From: an uncultured Marinosulfonomonas sp.
Lineage (GTDB): Bacteria; Pseudomonadota; Alphaproteobacteria; Rhodobacterales; Rhodobacteraceae
Reading direction: 5' to 3'
Assembly (NCBI GenBank): GCA_947311455.1
Contig: CAMZKY010000151.1
Location: 1-5,490 of the forward strand
Length of the DNA stretch: 5,490 nucleotides
Below the pieces are notes generated by a model that worked only from the letters and a program-made list of their open reading frames with translations, made no database searches and was not told the origin of the DNA. Of this stretch, positions 1 to 4,671 are shown piece by piece. Made by a program: the position numbers and the translations under genes. Each line of letters begins with the position of its first letter. Position 1 is the stretch's first letter.

Positions 1-119
1 CCATATGTGATCCCTTTTGGCCCGATTTCAGCAAGAATCGAACATAACATCTGACGCCGCCGATGCCCGAGAGCAATGAAAAATGTTGCGAGATAATCCT
101 GATTTTGCGTTGGCTTCAT
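1..119 (-). CDS. ArsR-type winged-helix transcriptional regulator, 5' part only
   Basis: An ATG at 119-117 opens a frame of 39 codons that runs off the left edge without a stop. A GGAG ribosome binding site lies at 131-128, eight bases before the ATG. The peptide starts MKPTQNQDYLATFF and continues IALGHRRRQMLCSILAEIG, then GPKGITYG. The 'ALGH-x-RR-x-x-(I/M)L' pattern followed by a short turn is the usual first-helix signature of ArsR/SmtB-like winged-helix DNA-binding proteins, which bind DNA as dimers and often repress their own promoter. No metal-binding or recognition-helix residues are inside the window, so the inducer cannot be guessed. A perfect inverted repeat 31 bases upstream is a candidate operator. 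The frame, start and RBS are seen directly; the family call rests on a short N-terminal stretch and could instead be another winged-helix family. Confidence 0.68.
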   Translation of the reverse strand, partial: MKPTQNQDYLATFFIALGHRRRQMLCSILAEIGPKGITY

Positions 120-149
120 AGCCTGATCTCCATTCCTAAAATGCACTTA

Positions 150-181
150 ACTGTCCTACTCCCCTAGGATAGTAGGACAGT
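150..181. promoter_or_regulatory. Perfect 11-bp inverted repeat, likely operator of the ArsR-type gene
   Basis: ACTGTCCTACT at 150-160 is the exact reverse complement of AGTAGGACAGT at 171-181, separated by ten bases that contain a further small palindrome, CCTAGG (163-168). The dyad lies 31 bases before the ATG of the ArsR-type gene and overlaps the candidate -10 box at 169-174. ArsR-family dimers bind dyads near their own promoters, which makes autoregulation the natural reading. It is unlikely to be a terminator because neither strand has a T tract after the stem. The operator role is inference. Confidence 0.6.
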
Positions 182-197
182 ATTGAGATAGGATTAA
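169..197 (-). promoter_or_regulatory. Weak candidate promoter for the ArsR-type gene
   Basis: Reading the minus strand, TTAATC (197-192) and TACTAT (174-169) are separated by 17 bases and resemble -35 and -10 hexamers with three and four matches to consensus. Transcription would begin near 162, inside the inverted repeat, so a protein bound there would block it. Matches are poor and this is a suggestion only. Confidence 0.25.
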
Positions 198-327
198 TCG
201 CAAAGGAAACAGCCAAAAAACTAATCCAAAATCGGGTAATCGGTAACGCGGCAACACCCAAGGCATCGGCATCATCCTTTCAATCTAGCGGGAAAATTTA
301 TCTGAATCAGGCAAATATCACAGCCAC

Positions 328-361
328 AAAAAAACACCCCGAACCAGCGGTCGAGGTGTTT
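328..361 (-). terminator. Intrinsic terminator of the OmpA-family / HhH operon
   Basis: On the minus strand AACACCTCG (360-352) pairs with CGGGGTGTT (341-333), nine base pairs with a single G-U wobble; one further A-T pair (361 with 332) extends the stem. A ten-base loop lies between, and the stem runs into a seven-T tract (334-328). It sits about 30 bases after the stop codon of the helix-hairpin-helix gene, the right place and orientation to end that transcript. The opposite strand has only a short T run, so it is mainly one-directional. Confidence 0.9.
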
Positions 362-390
362 CTGCCTTGTTCAGGATTTAAAGCGCAGCT

Positions 391-1038
391 TCAGTAAACG
401 CCGCCTTTATCCACTTTTTTGGAAAATTCGGTTTCGCCGCCTTTGGCAAATATCTTGGCTTGATCAACCCACTCGTCGCGCGTTACGCGGCCTTTAAAGC
501 CCTCAAGGTTGGCATCAACCCAAGCCGTTTCATCTGCCGTCCAACCAGCAATCTGATCAAAATGGTAAAACCCAAGCTTGTTGCACAGTTTTTCCATCTT
601 TGGCCCGATGCCTTTGATCCGCTTCAGATCATCGGCTTTGCCATCACGCGGGCCATCCAGCGTGGTTGGTTTCACGCCTTCGTCTTTGCCTTCGACAACA
701 CCGTCGCCATCAAAATCAAGGCTCATGTCCACGTCGGCATCCGCCACTGGTGCAGCCACAACAGCGGCGGGCGCAGCAACTTGCGAGGCACGACATGCCT
801 CAAGATCGGCTTCCAATTCAGCAATGCGTGCGCTTTGCGTTGCGCCGGTTTCGCGACAGCTATTCAGATCACCGCGACAATTGCCCAGATCACCGCGCAG
901 GCTATCAGCTTCACCAGTGTCGATATTTACTTCGCTACGGCGCCCCCAGATAATCCAACCCGCAATCAGGCCAACCAGTGCGGCCAACACCAGCAGCACC
1001 CAGATTTCGCCTAGCAAAAATCCCCATTCCTCAAACAT
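391..1038 (-). CDS. Membrane-anchored coiled-coil protein with EF-hand-like loop and helix-hairpin-helix domain
   Basis: This 215-residue protein starts at an ATG with GGGGAG six bases upstream (1050-1045). Residues 12-31 form one hydrophobic helix, preceded by acidic residues and followed by W-G-R-R, which by the positive-inside rule puts the rest in the cytoplasm. Residues 47-82 keep an unbroken heptad register (L47, L51, C54, L58, C61, I72, L75, L79, C82). An Ala/Val/Pro linker (87-98) leads to an EF-hand- or dockerin-like loop, D108-x-D110-G-D112-G-x-V-E116-x-x-D119. Residues 137-198 carry a helix-hairpin-helix module with KGIGPKME as the hairpin, as found in DNA-binding proteins and in C-terminal extensions of some alphaproteobacterial NuoE and L21 proteins. 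The tail GGETEFSKKVDKGGVY is typical of that module. It is the last gene of an operon with the OmpA-family gene (12-base gap). Its function is unknown; domains are seen, DNA or protein binding is inferred. Confidence 0.88.
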   Translation of the reverse strand: MFEEWGFLLGEIWVLLVLAALVGLIAGWIIWGRRSEVNIDTGEADSLRGDLGNCRGDLNSCRETGATQSARIAELEADLEACRASQVAAPAAVVAAPVADADVDMSLDFDGDGVVEGKDEGVKPTTLDGPRDGKADDLKRIKGIGPKMEKLCNKLGFYHFDQIAGWTADETAWVDANLEGFKGRVTRDEWVDQAKIFAKGGETEFSKKVDKGGVY

Positions 1039-1050
1039 AATACTCTCCCC

Positions 1051-3627
1051 TTACTCGGATACTTGTGTGGTTGGTGCATCGCCCGAACCGGTTGATGTTG
1101 TTTCTGCCGCATCTTCTACTGGCATATACCAGCGGATTGTGGTGCGGCGGTTGGCAGCTTTGCCTTCGTCAGTGTCGTTACTGGCAATCGGCATATCAGG
1201 GCCAAAACCTTTGGCGCTGATCAGATCGGCTGGAATGCCCCGTGCAATCAGTTCTTTCATCACCGATTGCGCCCGCGCTTTACTTAGCTTGACATTATAG
1301 GCGTGGCTTCCGGCTGAATCCGTGTGCCCGCCCACTTCAACGTGCAATCCGGTGCCATCCAGACATTGCAGCATAACAGCCGCAATCGAATTGACGGTGC
1401 GCACTGATTTTGCATCCAGCTGTGCGGATGCGGTTAGAAAGTTTACCTTCGATGCCGACAATATCTTGTCGGATTCCGCGGCACAGCTATCAGCCGTGGC
1501 GTCCATTTGTGCCTGAACAGGCAACCAAAACCCGCCGCTAAACACTTGCTTTTCGCCGAGAATGGTTTCGCGAACAGTGCCTGCTTCAACGGCAATCTTG
1601 GTGCCTGCCACAGCCACGTCCACGCTGTCACCCATGGCTTTGCCAATCGACGCTTGAACCTGCTCATTATCAACGCCGACAGCAACCTTGGAAATAACCG
1701 TGGTTTTGGTGCCATCAGACGTCAGCGAGAAGGATTCAAAATCAGGCAACCAGTCAGACATCACATTCAAACGTTTGCTAAGGGCAACCGCCGCATCCGT
1801 GTTGCCGATACGCCCAATTGTTGGCGTGCCGGAAACCGCGCGCAATCCGAGTGCCGAAGCGATGGCCTCGTTGCTCATACCTTTGGGCAACTTACCGTCA
1901 ACAGAGGCACCTTTGATCTGATCAAATGCGATTGTATAGGCGGTGGGTGATCCATCATCCAACATGGTGATATCGGCATTCAGGGTATACCCGTTTGGCA
2001 AATCCCCAAGAGCTGCTAATGCAGCATCCCGTTCGGTGGGCGTTTGCGCTATACCTTTTAGCATCACGGCACGATCGATAATTTCAACCTTGCCTTCGTC
2101 CAGATTGGCCAAGGCATCCAAAGATTTACCCGCAACACCTGTCCATGCATCGTCAGGCACGCCTGCCGATGTCACAAGCCCTGCAACGCCTTTGGCGCTG
2201 TGCTTGGCCAATGCGGCGCGGTCTTCTTCGCTTGGAATATCACCGGAATAGCTTTGCATGCTGCCGCTTTTAATACTGCGAAATGTATAAGGCGACGAGA
2301 TCTGCAAGATTGCCGATATGTCGGTTTTAACGCTGTAACCTTCGGGCAATTCCGCAAGTATGGCTTCAGCCTTGGCTTTTTCAACCGGAGTAGCACCACG
2401 CCCTTCAATCGTAAGCACGCGATCAACAAGGCTCATCTTGCCGTCTTCCAGAACGTCGAGCGCAGCAAGGCCCTGCCCCGCAACATCCACCCAATTTCCG
2501 TCAGGTGCGCCGTAAGCCAGCTTCAATTTAGCAGCCGCATCAGCCCCCATCACCGGGGCTAATTTTGCGCGCGCCTCATCACTTGGGATCACACCTGAAA
2601 AAGCCTGATGCGAGGCTGTTTTAACAGATCCGATTTCAAACGGTGACACCGCATCCATTGCGGATTTAATATCAACAACCAACGAATAGCCTTCGGGCAG
2701 ATCCGCCAGCATAGCCTCGGCCTCGGCTTTGATCGGCGGAATAGTTGCAAGGCCCGTAACGGTAAGAACTTTATCCGTCAGGTTCATTTCACCTTGTTCC
2801 AATGTGGCGAGTGCGGCCAAACCTTTGGCCCCAACAGTTTCCCAATTCCCGTCAGGCGCGCCAAAGGAATGCACCAGCCCATTCGCATTGTCGCCAATCA
2901 CCGCAGCCAAAACACCACGACCATCATCATTTTGCACCACACCCGCATAGGTTTGCCCATCAGGTGATTTTCTGCTTGATAATACAAACGGTTCTGCAAG
3001 GGGCAGGATCGAGGTAATATTTACATCCGCCGTGTAGCCCTCGGGCAGTTCAGCCAACAAATTATCCGCCGAATTCTTCTCGGGTGGCGTTGCCGCCTTG
3101 CCCGTCAAAACCAAAGCACGATCTGTCAACGACATCTCGCCCTCTTTCAGCCATGCCATTGACGATAGCGCCTGCAGCACCACATCATCCCATTGATCAT
3201 CCGGCACACCAGCCTTTAGCTCAAGCGCAGCTTCGGCGCCTTTCAGCTCCTTGCCAAATGCACCGCGCACGGTTTCGCTTGGCACAAGGCCCGCATAGGT
3301 TTGTCCATTTGCAGATTTGGTTGATTGAAACACAAACGGCGATGCTTGTTCCAGAATCAACAGATCATCAATCACCACACGACGCCCCTCAAGGGCATCC
3401 AGCGCGGCAATCAATTTGTCATGTTCAGCCGCATCATTTGCATATCCGGTCACGCGAATGTCACGGCCAGAAACCGTTGTATTCACCCTGTGAATTGACG
3501 ACATCGCCACAACAGATGCTTCGCCTGCGATGCGCGTTTGCATCCGCTCTGCATGATTGTTGTTGGCATAAATTCCAAGCCCTCCGACGCCCAACGCCAG
3601 AACTGCTCCACCCAGTATTTTACGCAT
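1051..3627 (-). CDS. OmpA-family peptidoglycan-binding protein with tandem BON-like repeats
   Basis: I choose the ATG at 3627 (858 residues): it has GGGGG four bases upstream and begins MRKILGGAVLALGVGGLGIY, a signal peptide or single membrane anchor; a possible cleavage follows A21. Residues 41-94 look like a lone BON-like unit (TVSGRDIRVTGYA). Four repeats of 115-117 residues follow, starting at P97, P213, P329 and P446. Each has a 'P(F/Y)...S..KS..(Q)..(Y/F)(A/S)G' start, a 'G(A/V)PD..W' middle and a '(D/E)(Q)GxMSLTDRxLTxxG' to 'LPEGY' BON-like end. A degenerate fifth unit runs from P561 to about 685. Residues 720-835 are an OmpA C-terminal domain: GGHTD with D770, LSKAR with R785 fifteen residues later (the pair that holds diaminopimelate in E. 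coli OmpA) and ANRRTTI near the end. C715 and C755 could form a disulfide. A Thr/Ser-rich tail ends the protein. It probably links the envelope to peptidoglycan; there is no sign of the OmpA beta-barrel. The role of the repeats is unknown. Confidence 0.93.
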   Translation of the reverse strand: MRKILGGAVLALGVGGLGIYANNNHAERMQTRIAGEASVVAMSSIHRVNTTVSGRDIRVTGYANDAAEHDKLIAALDALEGRRVVIDDLLILEQASPFVFQSTKSANGQTYAGLVPSETVRGAFGKELKGAEAALELKAGVPDDQWDDVVLQALSSMAWLKEGEMSLTDRALVLTGKAATPPEKNSADNLLAELPEGYTADVNITSILPLAEPFVLSSRKSPDGQTYAGVVQNDDGRGVLAAVIGDNANGLVHSFGAPDGNWETVGAKGLAALATLEQGEMNLTDKVLTVTGLATIPPIKAEAEAMLADLPEGYSLVVDIKSAMDAVSPFEIGSVKTASHQAFSGVIPSDEARAKLAPVMGADAAAKLKLAYGAPDGNWVDVAGQGLAALDVLEDGKMSLVDRVLTIEGRGATPVEKAKAEAILAELPEGYSVKTDISAILQISSPYTFRSIKSGSMQSYSGDIPSEEDRAALAKHSAKGVAGLVTSAGVPDDAWTGVAGKSLDALANLDEGKVEIIDRAVMLKGIAQTPTERDAALAALGDLPNGYTLNADITMLDDGSPTAYTIAFDQIKGASVDGKLPKGMSNEAIASALGLRAVSGTPTIGRIGNTDAAVALSKRLNVMSDWLPDFESFSLTSDGTKTTVISKVAVGVDNEQVQASIGKAMGDSVDVAVAGTKIAVEAGTVRETILGEKQVFSGGFWLPVQAQMDATADSCAAESDKILSASKVNFLTASAQLDAKSVRTVNSIAAVMLQCLDGTGLHVEVGGHTDSAGSHAYNVKLSKARAQSVMKELIARGIPADLISAKGFGPDMPIASNDTDEGKAANRRTTIRWYMPVEDAAETTSTGSGDAPTTQVSE
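1573..3339 (-). repeat. Tandem array of BON-like protein repeats inside the OmpA-family gene
   Basis: Units in protein order occupy about 3339-2992, 2991-2644, 2643-2293 and 2292-1948, with a degenerate fifth at 1947-1573. The LPEGY landmark (LPNGY in unit 4) recurs at residues 194, 310, 427 and 543, giving steps of 116, 117 and 116. The units are clearly homologous in protein but well diverged in DNA, so the duplications are old. Boundaries were set by eye on the proline that opens each unit. Confidence 0.85.
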
Positions 3628-3683
3628 TTTTCCCCCAACTCGTAAAAAATTAAACTGCGGATGGGGTATGCGTATTTTACGCA
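3615..3683 (-). repeat. 12-base repeat and palindrome spanning the leader and start of the OmpA-family gene
   Basis: The minus-strand sequence TGCGTAAAATAC occurs at 3683-3672 and again, exactly, at 3626-3615 across the start codon, 57 bases apart. The upstream copy extends into a palindrome, TGCGTA-AAA-TACGCA (3683-3669). The 3' arm of that palindrome is therefore also complementary to the start-codon region. The sequence relations are direct observation; a role as operator or RNA switch is inference (see findings). Confidence 0.75.
3632..3636 (-). promoter_or_regulatory. Ribosome binding site deciding the start of the OmpA-family gene
   Basis: On the minus strand GGGGG ends four bases before the ATG at 3627. 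An in-frame GTG at 3684 would add 19 residues but has no Shine-Dalgarno and would place charged residues ahead of the signal peptide, so the ATG is preferred. The spacing is short and the motif G-only, so it is a moderate rather than strong site. Confidence 0.65.
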
Positions 3684-3727
3684 CGAGTCAATTTCGCACA
3701 CCATTATCTATGCAAACTGACGCAATC

Positions 3728-3747
3728 CGGCACCATATCTGGTGCCG
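3728..3747 (-). terminator. Perfect 8-bp hairpin after dat, possible weak terminator or mRNA 3'-end structure
   Basis: CGGCACCA (3728-3735) and TGGTGCCG (3740-3747) pair perfectly around a four-base loop. The hairpin starts 28 bases beyond the dat stop codon. No T tract follows on the minus strand, so it is not a textbook intrinsic terminator; it may stabilise the 3' end of the transcript, work with Rho, or be a protein-binding dyad for the downstream gene. Confidence 0.4.
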
Positions 3748-3775
3748 AACTTGGCTGAAAGTATAGGAAATGTGG

Positions 3776-4639
3776 TTAGATAGCCGTTTTGCGGCTTTCT
3801 TCCAGATAGATTTCGCGCAGGCGCGGCGCAACAGAGCCGGGTTTGCCATCCCCAATTTGCGCCCCGTCAATTTCCACCACCGGCAAAACAAAAGTGGTGG
3901 CCGAGGTGACAAACGCCTCATCCGCTTGCTGGGCTTCTTCAATCGTGAAGCTGCGTTCCTCGACAATCATCTGCGCCTCACGCGCAAAGCGCAGCACGGC
4001 GGCGCGAGTGATCCCGTTCAAAATATCGTTTGAAATTTCACGGGTGATGATTTTACCGTCTTTAACGATATAGGCATTGTTGCTAGATCCTTCGGTCACC
4101 TTGCCATCTTCAACCAGCCACGCATCCTGACAGCCTGCAGCCTTGGCCATCATTTTACACATCGACGGATACAGCAGTTGCACGGTTTTAATATCGCGGC
4201 GCGTCCAGCGCTGATCCTCAACCGAAATCACTTTGATACCGGTTTTCGACGCCGGGCTTTCGGTGATGCCGGGTTTGTTCTGGGTAAACAGCACCAACGT
4301 AGAGGGGGTTTTTTCAGGATCGGGAAACACAAAATCGCGGTCGCCATCGCTGCCACGGGTAACTTGCAGATAAACCAGCCCATCGTCTATTTCGTTCACC
4401 TTCACCAATTCGCGGTGAATGGCCAGAAGCTCATCCATATCCACAGGTGCGGCCATGTCCAGCTCCGACAATGATCGTTGCAGGCGCACGGAATGGCCTT
4501 CGAAATCAATCAGCTTGCCACCTAAAACGCTGGTCACCTCATAAACACCATCGGCCATCAAAAAACCGCGATCAAAAATCGAGATTTTTGCGTCTTCTTC
4601 GGCTACATATTCGCCATTTACATATACTGTTCTGCTCAT
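3776..4639 (-). CDS. dat: D-amino-acid transaminase (PLP class IV aminotransferase)
   Basis: The 287-residue protein from the ATG at 4639 matches the usual length of D-alanine/D-amino-acid transaminases. These cytoplasmic enzymes move an amino group between D-amino acids and 2-oxo acids, typically giving D-glutamate from 2-oxoglutarate. Family features are complete: FDRGFLMADGVYEV (22-35, Tyr33), R52 in the phosphate-binding region, VTRG (93-96), catalytic Lys151 in RRDIKT, Glu183 in TEGSSNNAY for the PLP ring nitrogen, and LNGITR (207-212). The class IV signature from E183 to R212 fits. In the Bacillus enzyme an R-x-H motif binds the substrate carboxylate; here it reads R101-D-F103, so substrate preference may differ. 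It follows dgcA by 32 bases, suggesting a shared role in D-glutamate or murein amino-acid metabolism. Branched-chain aminotransferase or aminodeoxychorismate lyase are less likely alternatives given GVYEV and the overall match to the Bacillus protein. Confidence 0.9.
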   Translation of the reverse strand: MSRTVYVNGEYVAEEDAKISIFDRGFLMADGVYEVTSVLGGKLIDFEGHSVRLQRSLSELDMAAPVDMDELLAIHRELVKVNEIDDGLVYLQVTRGSDGDRDFVFPDPEKTPSTLVLFTQNKPGITESPASKTGIKVISVEDQRWTRRDIKTVQLLYPSMCKMMAKAAGCQDAWLVEDGKVTEGSSNNAYIVKDGKIITREISNDILNGITRAAVLRFAREAQMIVEERSFTIEEAQQADEAFVTSATTFVLPVVEIDGAQIGDGKPGSVAPRLREIYLEESRKTAI

Positions 4640-4647
4640 TTTCAATT

Positions 4648-4652
4648 CTCCT
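4648..4652 (-). promoter_or_regulatory. Ribosome binding site deciding the dat start
   Basis: AGGAG on the minus strand lies eight bases before the ATG at 4639. Earlier in-frame starts (TTG at 4681, ATG at 4663) would add MGLTNPMGLTGELK, which precedes the conserved family N-terminus and lacks a good ribosome binding site, so the ATG at 4639 is preferred. Confidence 0.8.
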
Positions 4653-4671
4653 GTTAACCCCATCGGGTTTG

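Noticed and set aside
150..181. The inverted repeat as an intrinsic terminator
   Set aside because: No T tract on either strand and no gene ends beside it; the operon terminator is at 328-361.
156..275. Small minus-strand ORF of 39 codons (MMPMPWVLPRYRL...) between the terminator and the ArsR-type gene
   Set aside because: No properly spaced ribosome binding site for the first ATGs, unremarkable composition, and its stop falls inside the inverted repeat. Probably chance, though a hydrophobic small protein cannot be excluded.
578..1300. Long plus-strand open frame of 240 codons
   Set aside because: It crosses both real minus-strand genes, has low-complexity Ser/Ala/Arg composition and no family features: an antisense shadow.
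3628..3684. GTG start at 3684 for the OmpA-family gene
   Set aside because: No Shine-Dalgarno, and it would put 19 charged, non-conserved residues before a clear signal peptide; the apparent MRKI repeat comes from the 12-base DNA repeat.
3686..3691. TTGACT (minus strand) as the -35 box of the OmpA-family promoter
   Set aside because: No acceptable -10 hexamer lies 16-18 bases downstream, so the promoter remains unplaced.
4656..4669. Five-bp hairpin AACCC-GGGTT just upstream of the dat ribosome binding site
   Set aside because: Too short and not overlapping AGGAG; common by chance.
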